Origin: Clostridium sp. chh4-2
GTDB lineage: Bacteria; Bacillota; Clostridia; Lachnospirales; Lachnospiraceae
Direction: 5' to 3'
DNA: 48,554 nucleotides
NCBI RefSeq assembly: GCF_002899675.1
Contig: NZ_PKUU01000025.1
Coordinates: 1 to 48,554, forward strand
Notes under the pieces: model-generated
Told to the model about the DNA's origin: nothing
Databases searched by the model: none
What the model saw: the letters and a program-made list of their open reading frames with translations, nothing else
Shown: in pieces, positions 26,375 to 35,088 of the stretch
How the letters are laid out: each line of letters begins with the position of its first letter
Numbering within the stretch: the stretch's first letter is position 1
Translations under genes and position numbers: made by a program

Positions 26375-27769
26375 TTGAAGACAGACACAATGACGAAACA
26401 AAATAATGGAAATCCCCTCGGATATGAAAAGATTGGAAAACTGCTGTTGAGTTTTGCGATCCCATCCATCATATCCTGCCTGGTGAACTCCATTTACAAT
26501 ATTGTAGACCAGATTTTTATCGGCCAGGGCGTAGGATATCTGGGAAATGCGGCCACAACCGTCGTTTTCCCGCTGATGACGATCGTCATGGCCTTTGCTA
26601 CCCTGATCGGCTCCGGCGGCAGCGCCTATGCATCCATTATGCTTGGGGAGGGAAGATCGGATGAGGCGAAGCTTACATTAAATAACCTGCTGAGCCTTTC
26701 CCTGGGAGTGGGCATCATTATCGCCGTATTGGGACTGCTGTTTTTGGAACCTATGCTGATCCGTTTCGGCGCCACAGAAACCGTTCTTCCTTATGCAAAA
26801 GATTATGGTTCCATCGTGCTGTTAGGCGTTCCGTTCAGCATTCTGGGAATCGCTCTTTCCAATATGGCCAGAGTGGACGGAAGTCCCAAGATGTCCATGT
26901 ACGGAATCCTGATCGGAGCCGCTTTGAATACGATTTTAGACCCTATTTACATATTTGTCTTCCATTGGGGTGTAAAAGGTGCTGCAATTGCCACCATAAC
27001 TTCACAGATCCTTTCCTGTGTAATCCTGTTTATCTATTTCGCCAGAGGCGGACGCCATATGGGATTCTGTAAATCCATGATGAAACCCGTTAAGAGGATT
27101 TATAATAAAGCGATTACGCTGGGAGCTTCTTCCGGCATCACCTCTTTGGTGGCCTGTGTGATGCAGGTAGTTATGAATAATTCCCTTGTTTATTACGGCA
27201 ATCAAAGCGAAGTCGGCGGCGAAGTGGCCCTCTCCGCTATGGGGATTGTCATGAAGATCGTTATGATTCTGGGTTCTTTCTGCATCGGTTTCGGTGTGGG
27301 CGCACAGCCGATTCTGGGCTTTAACTACGGCGCAAGAAAATATACCAGAATTAAGAAAGCCTATCAGTCCGCAGTGATTGCAGCAACCATATCCATTATG
27401 GTGGGATGGCTGATCTGCCAGACCATGCCGGAACTGATTTTAAGATTGTTCGGCAGTGAAGACGGTAATTTTATGGCATTTGCGGTGAAATGTATGAGAA
27501 TCTATCTGGGCGGTATCTTCTGTTCCGGCTTCCAGATCGTCTCCACCAACTATTTCCAGGCTACCGGACAGCCCTTAAAAGCGTCAATCCTTTCCATGCT
27601 CAGACAGCTGCTTTTGCTGATTCCCCTGCTCCTAATTCTACCCCTGTTCTTCGGCCTGGATGGAATCCTATATGCAGGGCCGGTAGCAGATATCGGATCA
27701 GCAGTAATCGTCGCATGCTTCATCATCCCAGAAATGAAAAAGCTAAATCAACACATTAAAGAAAAATAA
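26375..27769 (+). CDS. MATE family efflux transporter
   Basis: About 464 aa with 12 hydrophobic helices in two homologous halves. Family marks include IPSIISCLVNSIYNIVDQIFIG near residue 30, MARVDGSPKMSMYGILIGA near residue 170 and FGVGAQPILGFNYGARK near residue 310. MATE proteins extrude cationic drugs or toxic metabolites using sodium or proton gradients. GGAGG at 26361-26365 is 9 nt before TTG 26375; TTG 26369 is too close and ATG 26390 too far, so a TTG start is likely. It is coupled to the MarR gene. Hairpin H2 begins 38 nt after its stop. Confidence 0.9.
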   Translation: MKTDTMTKQNNGNPLGYEKIGKLLLSFAIPSIISCLVNSIYNIVDQIFIGQGVGYLGNAATTVVFPLMTIVMAFATLIGSGGSAYASIMLGEGRSDEAKLTLNNLLSLSLGVGIIIAVLGLLFLEPMLIRFGATETVLPYAKDYGSIVLLGVPFSILGIALSNMARVDGSPKMSMYGILIGAALNTILDPIYIFVFHWGVKGAAIATITSQILSCVILFIYFARGGRHMGFCKSMMKPVKRIYNKAITLGASSGITSLVACVMQVVMNNSLVYYGNQSEVGGEVALSAMGIVMKIVMILGSFCIGFGVGAQPILGFNYGARKYTRIKKAYQSAVIAATISIMVGWLICQTMPELILRLFGSEDGNFMAFAVKCMRIYLGGIFCSGFQIVSTNYFQATGQPLKASILSMLRQLLLLIPLLLILPLFFGLDGILYAGPVADIGSAVIVACFIIPEMKKLNQHIKEK

Positions 27770-27807
27770 TGTGAGCTGTAAATCTTTATTTAGTTTAGAA
27801 AGAAACG

Positions 27808-28100
27808 CCGGAAAGAAGGGGGAACCTGGGCGGGCGGCGGAAATAATAAGGAATAGAGGATTCGAGTTTCGACCCTAAGAGGTACTAAGGCCGCCAGAAA
27901 CGGAAAAAGGCAGAGCGGCGCCCATTCGCAGTGAACTCCTGATGACTTCACTGCTCAAGGGGCGCCTCAAATACTGATTCGGAATTCAGTATTTGTCTGC
28001 CTTTTTCCGTTTCTGCCGACCAAGTACCTCTAAGGGTCTGCAAACGATCCCCTATTCCTTATGATTTCCGCCGCCCGCCCAGGTTCCCCCTTCTTTCCGG
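27808..28100 (+). ncRNA. Giant hairpin H2 (293 nt) with branched apex
   Basis: The outer 37 bp of the arms are perfect: they begin CCGGAAAGAAGGGGGAACC at 27808 and end at 28100 with CTTCTTTCCGG. Pairing continues inward with isolated mismatches. The apex (about 27915-27995) matches H1 in layout and sequence, with GCAGTGAA/TTCACTGC and CAAATACTGA/TCAGTATTTG as the two inner stems. The arms are otherwise unlike those of H1. ACGC borders the left arm and GGCTAGCTGAG follows the right. It lies 38 nt after the MATE stop codon, same orientation. Function unknown. Confidence 0.75.
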
Positions 28101-28165
28101 CTGTTGCTTGGCTAGCTGAGGAAAAAAGATTTGATGGATGGGAGAGTAAGTTTTTACATCAACCG

Positions 28166-28290
28166 TTTAGTCTTTTTCAGAAATGCTTTCACGATTTAAT
28201 GTAAAGGGTGAGGTCTTTTCGCGAAAAGCCTTCACGTTTAAAGTAAAAACCCGAAGGCCTTTCTGAAAATCCCGTGGCGATCCATGTAAA
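28166..28290 (+). repeat. Array of three REP-like repeat units
   Basis: Three adjacent units start near 28166, 28200 and 28246. The blocks are TCTTTTTCAGAAATGCTTTC, then GTAAAGGGTGAGG with CTTTTCGCGAAAAGCCTTCA, then GAAGGCCTTTCTGAAAAT with GATCCATGTAAA. Each has the TTTC.GAAA core and the ATGTAAA end seen at 44-100 and 25655. The array lies between hairpins H2 and H3. Confidence 0.75.
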
Positions 28291-28350
28291 TTGGCTTCTA
28301 TATAAATACCAATTCAATAACATTGTTTTTAACCAGGCTAGCGAAAACCA

Positions 28351-28701
28351 GCACGGAATGGGGAGGCGGAGCCGGAAGACGAAGGTCAGAGGGGCTGTCC
28401 GGGCCGGGGAAGAAAGATGCAGCCAAATGGGATCGTATGGAACCCCTTTAGAACTACTTAGGCCCGTAAGGGCAGAACGAGGCAGGTAGAAAATGAATTC
28501 CAGATCAGTTTCTAAAGCGCCCTTGAGCAGCGAAGTCATCAAGAGTTCACTGCGAATGGCGCTGGCCTGCCTCGTTCTGTCCTTACAGGCCTTAGTAGTT
28601 CTTAGGGGCGAATCCCGAATCCCATTTGGCTGCATCTTTCTTCCCCGGCCCGGACAGCCCCTCTGACCTTCGTCTTCCGGCTCCGCCTCCCCGTTTCGTG
28701 C
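28351..28701 (-). ncRNA. Giant hairpin H3 (351 nt) with branched apex, minus orientation
   Basis: Bases 28360-28433 and 28619-28692 are exact reverse complements (74 bp). Adding the partly matched GCAC ends gives 28351-28701. On the minus strand the apex reads GCGCCATTCGCAGTGAAC, then TTCGCTGCTCAAGGGCGC and AACTGATCTGGAATTCA, matching H1 and H2. Its orientation is that of the LysR gene whose stop is 37 nt away (28739). The outer flanks match H1 and H2 (ACGC on one side, GCTAGC on the other). The arm sequences are unrelated to those of H1 and H2. Confidence 0.75.
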
Positions 28702-28738
28702 GTACCCCCTTCGCCACCCCCGTTAAATAACAATTTAG

Positions 28739-29701
28739 CTAAAGGCGTTGTATCTTTACGGAAGAAAGGTCTAAGCCGGATCGGGTATTTACATATTTTT
28801 TGGTGGTTTCAATCAGCTGTTTGGCTGGGAATGACAGTTCCCGGCCTTTTTTCCATGCTGCGATTAAGGTCCGGTGATAGGGCGGATCATCCAGGGTGCC
28901 CAAAAGCGGGGAGTGCAGAAGATTTTTTAAATGGTTTCTGTCCATGGAAGTAATAGAAAAACCAAGGCCTTCCGATGCCAGCACGGCTGCGGTTGATGGA
29001 TTTACGGTTTCCAAAAGGGTTCTGGGTTTCATACCGTGGCGGTCAAAAATCTGTACGGCAGCCCGGTAAAGTCCCTGTGTTTTGATGGGAGAGACGAAGG
29101 GCAGATATTTTAAGTGCTCCGGCTGAATGTGGTAAATGACATCTATGCCGGCAGCGGGAATTTCCTCTCCAAAGATGTCCGGTGAAGGCGGAAGTACGAG
29201 GAGCAGTCCCTCGCTTCCTAAAGGCTCATAGTCGATGCCGGGAGTGAGAAGCGGCAGCGGGGTAGCTATGGTGAGATCAACGTTTTCCTGGATTAAGGCT
29301 TCCTCCAGCTTCAGACTGGTAGATTCGAAGATCTGGATGTCCACATCTGGATAGGCCGCCGTATAGAGGGGAAGAATCTGTCCTAACCATTTCTTGCTTC
29401 TGCTTTCCGGGATTCCGATTCTTAAACGTTCCCTTTTGCATCCCGCTATCTCAGCCATCTCCTGATCCAGCTGGTTTTTCATGGCCATAATATTCCTGAC
29501 GCCGTCTAAATACCGTTCTCCCGCATAAGTTAAGGAGATGGGCGACTTAGAACGGTCAAAAAGTTTGACACCCAGTCCATCCTCCAGTTTATTGATGCTT
29601 TTGGTAAGGGCTAGCTGTGAAATATAACATTTTTCAGCGGCTCTGGAAAAACTTCTGCATTCATCCAGAGCGATTAAATATTCTAATCTTGTAAAATCCA
29701 T
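28739..29701 (-). CDS. LysR-type transcriptional regulator
   Basis: 320 aa. The helix-turn-helix contains SFSRAAEKCYISQLALTKSI near residue 16, with LEDGLGVKLFDRSKSPISLT after it, and the effector-binding domain follows to about residue 295. It is divergent from the GDSL hydrolase and oligopeptide ABC operon at 29896, which it probably controls. GGAGGA lies 8 nt before the start on the minus strand. Giant hairpin H3 follows its stop after 37 nt in the same orientation. Confidence 0.9.
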   Translation of the reverse strand: MDFTRLEYLIALDECRSFSRAAEKCYISQLALTKSINKLEDGLGVKLFDRSKSPISLTYAGERYLDGVRNIMAMKNQLDQEMAEIAGCKRERLRIGIPESRSKKWLGQILPLYTAAYPDVDIQIFESTSLKLEEALIQENVDLTIATPLPLLTPGIDYEPLGSEGLLLVLPPSPDIFGEEIPAAGIDVIYHIQPEHLKYLPFVSPIKTQGLYRAAVQIFDRHGMKPRTLLETVNPSTAAVLASEGLGFSITSMDRNHLKNLLHSPLLGTLDDPPYHRTLIAAWKKGRELSFPAKQLIETTKKYVNTRSGLDLSSVKIQRL

Positions 29702-29769
29702 GGGAAAATCCTCCTTATTCTAACGCTCCCCTATGAAATTAAGTTATGGAAAATCGGTTCCGAAAGATA

Positions 29770-29799
29770 TTGGACGATACAAATAAAGTTTACTATAAT
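29770..29799 (+). promoter_or_regulatory. Promoter of the GDSL/oligopeptide ABC operon
   Basis: TTGGAC at 29770-29775 and TATAAT at 29794-29799 are spaced by 18 bp, about 100 nt before the first gene. The -35 is part of ATATTGGAC, close to the ATATTGGAT found in other LysR-controlled spacers here. Confidence 0.65.
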
Positions 29800-29895
29800 G
29801 ATGATAACAATATAGCATATTGATGAAAAACACACAAGTAAAATAAAAACAAATGTAAAAAGTGCACAAATTACATAAAAAAAGGGGGGATTCAG

Positions 29896-30576
29896 GTGTA
29901 TCAAAAGCTTTTGCTGTCAGGTATCCGGATTAAGATTATTGGTGACAGCATAACGGCCGGCAGCGGAAGTTCCGATGACAGCAGGTCGGGGCCGGTGATT
30001 CTTACAATTAACGGAAAAGAATATAAAGAGCAGATGGGAAAGTTGTGCTGGGCTTCGCTGTTTAGCAGCTATGTCCGGGAATTGTATCCTCAAAGTCAGG
30101 TGGTAAACCGTTCCTGCAGCCGTCTCAATTCTACACAGCTGAGAGATAATCTGTCCCAATTTACAGACGAATCCGATCAAGTGATTCTTTTGATGATAGG
30201 AGCGAATGACAGGAAGCAGGAAGACGGAAAAGAAGTACTTGGCAGGAATTTAAAATTTATAGCGGAATATTTGAAAAATGAGGGAAAGACAGTAATTCTT
30301 ATGTCTTATCCGCCTTCCACCGAACAAAACGAAAGCCGTCCGGAACTATTTTTCTATATGAGTGATGTGGACCGGATATTGGAACAGACGGCGGCCGCAG
30401 AAGAGATACGCTTTATCAGTCATTATAACAGGTTGTTGAACTATTATAAGGAAAACAGCTTGACCGTAGAAGAGATGATGATGTCAGGGAAAGGAGTCCG
30501 TGACGGGCTGCATCCGCCGGACAGAGTTCATCGTCTGATCTTTGAACAGGTAGTTAGGGAAGTAGAAACTTTATAA
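29896..30576 (+). CDS. SGNH/GDSL hydrolase
   Basis: 226 aa. Block I is IIGDSITAGS near residue 14 (nucleophile Ser), block III is MIGANDRK near residue 100 (oxyanion Asn) and block V is DGLHPPDRVHR near residue 207 (Asp and His). All four catalytic positions of the SGNH fold are present. There is no signal peptide, so it acts in the cytoplasm, probably as an esterase or deacetylase. The start is GTG 29896 behind a G-rich AAGGGGGGA. It is the first gene of the ABC transporter operon, which suggests that it removes an acyl group from the imported compound. Confidence 0.85.
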   Translation: MYQKLLLSGIRIKIIGDSITAGSGSSDDSRSGPVILTINGKEYKEQMGKLCWASLFSSYVRELYPQSQVVNRSCSRLNSTQLRDNLSQFTDESDQVILLMIGANDRKQEDGKEVLGRNLKFIAEYLKNEGKTVILMSYPPSTEQNESRPELFFYMSDVDRILEQTAAAEEIRFISHYNRLLNYYKENSLTVEEMMMSGKGVRDGLHPPDRVHRLIFEQVVREVETL

Positions 30577-30593
30577 AAATCAGAGAGGAGGAG

Positions 30594-30614
30594 CGGCATC
30601 GGTTTAAGATGCCG
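30594..30614 (+). promoter_or_regulatory. Hairpin between ribosome-binding site and start
   Basis: CGGCATC at 30594-30600 and GATGCCG at 30608-30614 form a 7-bp stem with a 7-nt loop. It begins directly after the strong GAGAGGAGGAG and lies before ATG 30626. If folded, it shortens the effective distance between the ribosome-binding site and the start. Confidence 0.45.
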
Positions 30615-30625
30615 TGCAAGAGAGT

Positions 30626-32278
30626 ATGAAAAAACGGACGAACAAATTATTAGCGGGGGTTATGGCTGCAGTTATGCTGGCTTCATCGGCTTGTTCCGGA
30701 GGCAATGCTCCGGCAGCCGGATCAGAATCTGCATCTGCAACGGAAAAACCGGCAGCCGGAACAGAAACGGGCGCTCCGTCGGCAGAAACGCCGGAAACAA
30801 AGGCAGAGGCCGGGGAACCCAAATACGGCGGTACGCTCAGAGTTACGATTAATAACGACCCGTCATCGATGGATCCCATGCTGGAAGACGCGGAACCTGC
30901 ACAGATTCCTGCATCCCACATCTTTGAGACGGTTTTAAGCAATAACATCGCAGGAGAAGTTTGTCCTCAGGTTTGTACCTTTGAGGAAAAAGATAATCAG
31001 ATTATCCTGAAAGTGCGCGACGGAGTTACGTTTCATGACGGAAGCCCATGCGAAATTACCGATGTGGAAGCTTCGGCAAAGCGCTGGATGACGAATGTAA
31101 AATCTGCCAAGAGCAATGTGGAAAGCAAACTGGATAAGATGGAAGTGGTGGATGAAACCCTGGTATTCAGCTTTAAGGAACCGGCTCCATTAGCTGCAAC
31201 CTTTATGTCTAACTGGGACCGCGGACTTTATGTAATTCCACAGGAAATTTGTGAAAAATATCCTGACAGCAAGATTGCCGACGAAGATTTAAACGGAAGC
31301 GGTCCGTATAAATATGTAGAACATCTGGCCGACCGCTATATCAAAATGGAGAAATACAACGATTACAAACCTTTGGAAACAGAAGAGGACGGTTTGGCAG
31401 AGACGCGTCACGGCTATGTGGATGAACTCTATTTCTATTCCGCCCCTGATATCAATGCGCGTATTTCCGGCGTTCAAACCAATGAATACGATATTGCGTT
31501 CGGTGTACCGGACAATATGAGAGCAACTTTGGAAGCGGATCCGAACCTGGATATTGAAATTAAGGACTTATCCATTTACTGCGGTTTGGTTTTCAACTAT
31601 GAAAAAGGGCCTTGCACCGATGTAAACCTGAGAAATGCAATCCTGGCTTGTCTGGACATGGATTCACTGATGTTAGCCGCGCAGGGTTCCGCAGACCTCT
31701 ATTATCTGAATCCGAGCGTAACCAGCACTAAGAGCAAATGGTTCGTGGAAGACAGCCTTGGCAAATATAATGCACCTGATATTGAAAAAGCAAAGGAATA
31801 CCTGGCTCAGTCCTCTTATGACGGAAGCCCGCTTGTTTTTATTACAACGAAAGACAACGCTTACATGTACAAAACTGCTCTGGCATTATCAGATATGGTA
31901 AAAGACGCCGGAATCGTAATTGATATCCAGGTTTATGATAATGCAACATTGAAAGAGTACCGCATGAATCCGGATAAATTTGATATGTTCAGTTCCGGTT
32001 TAGGCGAAAAAGTGGATCCGACCCAGATCGCATTCTTTGAGGATGGATGGGCAGGCTTCTATAAGTCTGATAAAAAGGATGAACTGATAGAAAAAATGAA
32101 TAATGAAACAGATTTTGATAAACGGTACGAATATTGGCAGGAGTTGTCAAAGGTGCTTTATGAAGAGCTTCCGATCATCACCTTTGGCGAGCGCCGGGTA
32201 GTTGAAGTGAAGAGAAAAGCCGTTCACAATACATTTGATACGGTTCAGAAATATTACTGGAATATCTGGGTTGACTGA
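30626..32278 (+). CDS. ABC transporter substrate-binding lipoprotein, family 5 (oligopeptide type)
   Basis: About 550 aa. A lipoprotein signal peptide ends at SSAC near residue 22, followed by an Ala/Glu/Thr-rich linker to about residue 60. The family 5 domain starts YGGTLRVTINNDPSSMDPM and contains LKVRDGVTFHDGSPCEITD and PEQICE-like and NGSGPYKYVEH blocks. Family members bind di- or oligopeptides, nickel or glycosides. A GTG at 30614 is in frame, but ATG 30626 gives the normal signal-peptide start. The upstream ribosome-binding site is separated from it by a small hairpin. It feeds the permeases and ATPases encoded next. Confidence 0.92.
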   Translation: MKKRTNKLLAGVMAAVMLASSACSGGNAPAAGSESASATEKPAAGTETGAPSAETPETKAEAGEPKYGGTLRVTINNDPSSMDPMLEDAEPAQIPASHIFETVLSNNIAGEVCPQVCTFEEKDNQIILKVRDGVTFHDGSPCEITDVEASAKRWMTNVKSAKSNVESKLDKMEVVDETLVFSFKEPAPLAATFMSNWDRGLYVIPQEICEKYPDSKIADEDLNGSGPYKYVEHLADRYIKMEKYNDYKPLETEEDGLAETRHGYVDELYFYSAPDINARISGVQTNEYDIAFGVPDNMRATLEADPNLDIEIKDLSIYCGLVFNYEKGPCTDVNLRNAILACLDMDSLMLAAQGSADLYYLNPSVTSTKSKWFVEDSLGKYNAPDIEKAKEYLAQSSYDGSPLVFITTKDNAYMYKTALALSDMVKDAGIVIDIQVYDNATLKEYRMNPDKFDMFSSGLGEKVDPTQIAFFEDGWAGFYKSDKKDELIEKMNNETDFDKRYEYWQELSKVLYEELPIITFGERRVVEVKRKAVHNTFDTVQKYYWNIWVD

Positions 32279-32298
32279 AAATAAAAGGATGTGTCTAT

Positions 32299-33246
32299 AT
32301 GATTAATTATACAATACGACGATTAATATCTGCAATTCCCACGATGTTTATCGTGGCGGTCATGGTATTTTTCCTGATCCGGTGTGTCCCCGGCAATCCG
32401 GCGCTGACCATGCTCAGCGATGACGCTACGGTGGAAGAGATTGCAGACATGGAAATCAGAATGGGACTGGATCAGCCGGTTGTGGTGCAGTTCGGTAAAT
32501 GGCTGGGCAATGCGGTCAGAGGCAATTTTGGTGATTCCATTTATTACGACCAGCCGGCGATGGATGTAGTTATGTCGCGCTTAGAGTCTACCTGGATGCT
32601 GGTGATTTTAGCGATGTGCATTAGTATGCTGATCGGGGTTCCTCTTGGAATCCTGGCGGCAACCCACCGGAACGGGATTCTTGATAAGCTGTGTATGGTA
32701 TTGTCCATGATCGGCATATCCATGCCCGGTTTCTGGCTGGCGCTGAACCTTGTCATTCTGTTTGCGATCAAGCTCCCGATCTTTCCGGCCGTAGGCTATG
32801 CATACATATCGGAAGGCGGCCTTATGCAGTCCTTAAAATATCTGCTCCTACCGGCCATTGCCTTAGGTTTGCAGCGTTCCGCCAGTTTGGCCAGAGTGAC
32901 CCGTTCCAGCATGCTTGACGTGCTGAACAGCGATTATATCAGAACTGCCAGATCCAAAGGCCTGGGAGAAAAAGCCGTAATAGGAATTCACGCGCTTAAA
33001 AATGCAATGAATCAGATCATTACACAGATCGGAATTTCAATCGCTCATCTGCTGGGTGGAGCGATCGTCATGGAAAACGTGTTCAACATCCCGGGACTGG
33101 GGCGTCTGGCTTTTGATTCTATCGTGCGCCGTGATTATCCTGTCATACAGGCACATATTTTGTACGTGGCATTTATCTATGTGATTGTGAACCTGGTTGT
33201 GGATCTTTTGTATAAGTTCTTCGATCCTCGGATCGAGTATAAATAG
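32299..33246 (+). CDS. ABC transporter permease, DppB/OppB type
   Basis: 315 aa with six transmembrane helices. The N-terminal MINYTIRRLISAIPTMF and FFLIRCVPGNPA blocks are typical of DppB/OppB. The inner-membrane coupling motif (EAA loop) is near residue 208: RTARSKGLGEKAVIGIHALKN. It is followed by AIVMENVFNIPGLGRL. It pairs with the DppC-type subunit encoded next to form the channel. AAAGGATG precedes the ATG. Confidence 0.93.
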   Translation: MINYTIRRLISAIPTMFIVAVMVFFLIRCVPGNPALTMLSDDATVEEIADMEIRMGLDQPVVVQFGKWLGNAVRGNFGDSIYYDQPAMDVVMSRLESTWMLVILAMCISMLIGVPLGILAATHRNGILDKLCMVLSMIGISMPGFWLALNLVILFAIKLPIFPAVGYAYISEGGLMQSLKYLLLPAIALGLQRSASLARVTRSSMLDVLNSDYIRTARSKGLGEKAVIGIHALKNAMNQIITQIGISIAHLLGGAIVMENVFNIPGLGRLAFDSIVRRDYPVIQAHILYVAFIYVIVNLVVDLLYKFFDPRIEYK

Positions 33247-33262
33247 GGGGGTGGAGACGAAC

Positions 33263-34102
33263 ATGAAAAAGAAACGCAATTGGAGAAAATTCTTCGGCAA
33301 GTACAATATGGTACTGATCGGCGGATTTATGTTTGCAGCCATGATACTGGTAGCATTGTTTGCCAAAAACATCGCCCCCTTTGATCCCCAAAAGATGAAT
33401 ATGGCGGAAAGCTTACGGGCTCCTTCTGCAGCTCATCTGTGCGGAACCGATGAATTCGGCCGCGATGTATTTTCAAGAATCATCTATGGAGCCAGGATTT
33501 CTCTGAGTATATCGGTATCCGTTCTTGTGATGGTGGGAATATTCGGAACTGTGCTCGGTATGCTGGCCGGCTTTTATCACAAGGCAGATGCCGTTATCAT
33601 GCGGTTTATGGACGGACTGATGGCATTTCCTACAGTGGTTCTGGCCCTTGTAATCCTGACCGTGCTGGGATCTGGCATCCCCAATCTGGTGCTGGCGCTT
33701 TCGATCACCCAGCTTCCCAGAATGGTACGTACCGTGCGTACAACAGTAATTTCGGCAAAACAGTTGGAACACGTGGAAGCGGCCAGAGCTATGGGGGCTT
33801 CGGATATGAGAATTATGTTTAAATATATTCTGCCGCTCTGCACGTCGCCTATCATTGTGCGCCTGACCCTGATTATGGCGCTCACCGTGCTGAATGAAGC
33901 CAGCCTTACTTTCCTGGGCGTCGGTTTATCACCGGATATTCCCAGCTGGGGGACCATATTATCGGAAGCGAGGCAGCATATCTACACCTCTCCGTACCTG
34001 ATCTTCCTTCCGGGCCTTGCGATCCTCTGGTCGGTTATGTCTTTAAACCTTCTGGGTGACGGATTAAGAGATGCCCTGGATCCGAAACTGTCGAAAAAAT
34101 AA
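33263..34102 (+). CDS. ABC transporter permease, DppC/OppC type
   Basis: About 279 aa with five or six helices. The family blocks HLCGTDEFGRDVFSRIIYGARISL near residue 55, the EAA loop VEAARAMGASDMRIMFKYILP near residue 172, and TFLGVGLSPDIPSWGTIL near residue 215 identify it. The start at 33263 (MKKKRNWRKFF) follows GGGGGGTGGAG; an in-frame start at 33197 would overlap the upstream permease and lacks a ribosome-binding site. It forms a heterodimeric channel with the protein encoded at 32299. Confidence 0.93.
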   Translation: MKKKRNWRKFFGKYNMVLIGGFMFAAMILVALFAKNIAPFDPQKMNMAESLRAPSAAHLCGTDEFGRDVFSRIIYGARISLSISVSVLVMVGIFGTVLGMLAGFYHKADAVIMRFMDGLMAFPTVVLALVILTVLGSGIPNLVLALSITQLPRMVRTVRTTVISAKQLEHVEAARAMGASDMRIMFKYILPLCTSPIIVRLTLIMALTVLNEASLTFLGVGLSPDIPSWGTILSEARQHIYTSPYLIFLPGLAILWSVMSLNLLGDGLRDALDPKLSKK

Positions 34103-34113
34103 GGAGGCAAGCC

Positions 34114-35085
34114 ATGAGCAAACATGTATTGGATATTAAAGACTTAAACGTGGGTTTTTCCTCCTATGGAGAAACGACAAATATAGTCAATAATGTGAGT
34201 TTTTATATAGAAGAAGGGGAAACCGTAGGTATCGTAGGCGAATCCGGCTGCGGAAAGAGTATGACGGCAATGTCCATCATGCGGTTAATCAAATGTCCGC
34301 CCGGCTATATCAAGGGAGAGATTAATTTAAACGGACAAAATCTTTTGAGTTTATCGGAAAAACAGATGTGTGAGGTAAGGGGAAAAGATGTGTCCATGAT
34401 TTTCCAGGAGCCTATGACCAGCTTAAACCCTGTTATTACCATCGGCAAACAGCTGATGGAGGTATTTAAAAGCCATGAAAAGATGTCACAGGAAGAAGCT
34501 TATAAAAAGTCGGTGGAAGCGCTCACGCTGGTTAAGATCGCGTCGCCGGAGCAAAGGATGAAGGAATATCCCCATCAGCTGTCAGGCGGTATGCGCCAGA
34601 GGGTGATGATTGCCATGGCGCTTTCCTGCCGGCCTAAGCTTCTGATCGCCGATGAACCGACTACTGCATTGGACGTGACGATCCAGGCACAGATACTGAA
34701 ACTGATGAAACAATTAAAGGATACGCTGGACACCTCCGTTATGCTGATCACTCATGATTTAGGCGTGGTGAGGGAAGTGTGTTCCAGAGCCATCATCTTT
34801 TACTGCGGCCAGGTGATTGAAGAAGGTACGGCAGAGGAATTATTTGAGCATCCCTGCCATCCTTATACACAAGGGCTTTTAAAATCACTTCCGGCCATGG
34901 GAAGCAAGGAAAAACTGTATGTAATTCCGGGTACGGTTCCCAGTCCGGGAAATCTTCCAAAAGGATGCGTGTTTAACCCGAGATGCACCTATGCGACCGA
35001 TCAGTGCCGTAGCAAAGCGCCGTCCATGACATCCGTATCGGATCATCACTGTGTAAAATGCTGGCTTTATGATAAGGAGGGCTGA
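34114..35085 (+). CDS. ABC transporter ATPase, DppD/OppD type
   Basis: 323 aa. Walker A GESGCGKSM near residue 46, Q-loop IFQEPMTSLNP near residue 94, signature LSGGMRQRVMIAMAL near residue 155, Walker B LLIADEPTTALDV near residue 175 and H-loop ITHD near residue 210. The C-terminal extension has four cysteines spaced as in Opp/Dpp ATPases that may bind an Fe-S cluster (GCVFNPRC, DQC, CVKC). It energises transport together with the DppF-type ATPase encoded 3 nt downstream. Confidence 0.93.
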   Translation: MSKHVLDIKDLNVGFSSYGETTNIVNNVSFYIEEGETVGIVGESGCGKSMTAMSIMRLIKCPPGYIKGEINLNGQNLLSLSEKQMCEVRGKDVSMIFQEPMTSLNPVITIGKQLMEVFKSHEKMSQEEAYKKSVEALTLVKIASPEQRMKEYPHQLSGGMRQRVMIAMALSCRPKLLIADEPTTALDVTIQAQILKLMKQLKDTLDTSVMLITHDLGVVREVCSRAIIFYCGQVIEEGTAEELFEHPCHPYTQGLLKSLPAMGSKEKLYVIPGTVPSPGNLPKGCVFNPRCTYATDQCRSKAPSMTSVSDHHCVKCWLYDKEG

Positions 35086-35088
35086 TAG

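Noticed and set aside
28274..28489. Open frame of 71 codons on the plus strand in the H3 left arm
   Set aside because: It is the complement of hairpin sequence, of low complexity, with no family resemblance.
28189..28635. Open frame of 148 codons on the minus strand through the repeat array and H3
   Set aside because: It is created by hairpin arms and repeats, shows no protein-like features and lacks a ribosome-binding site.
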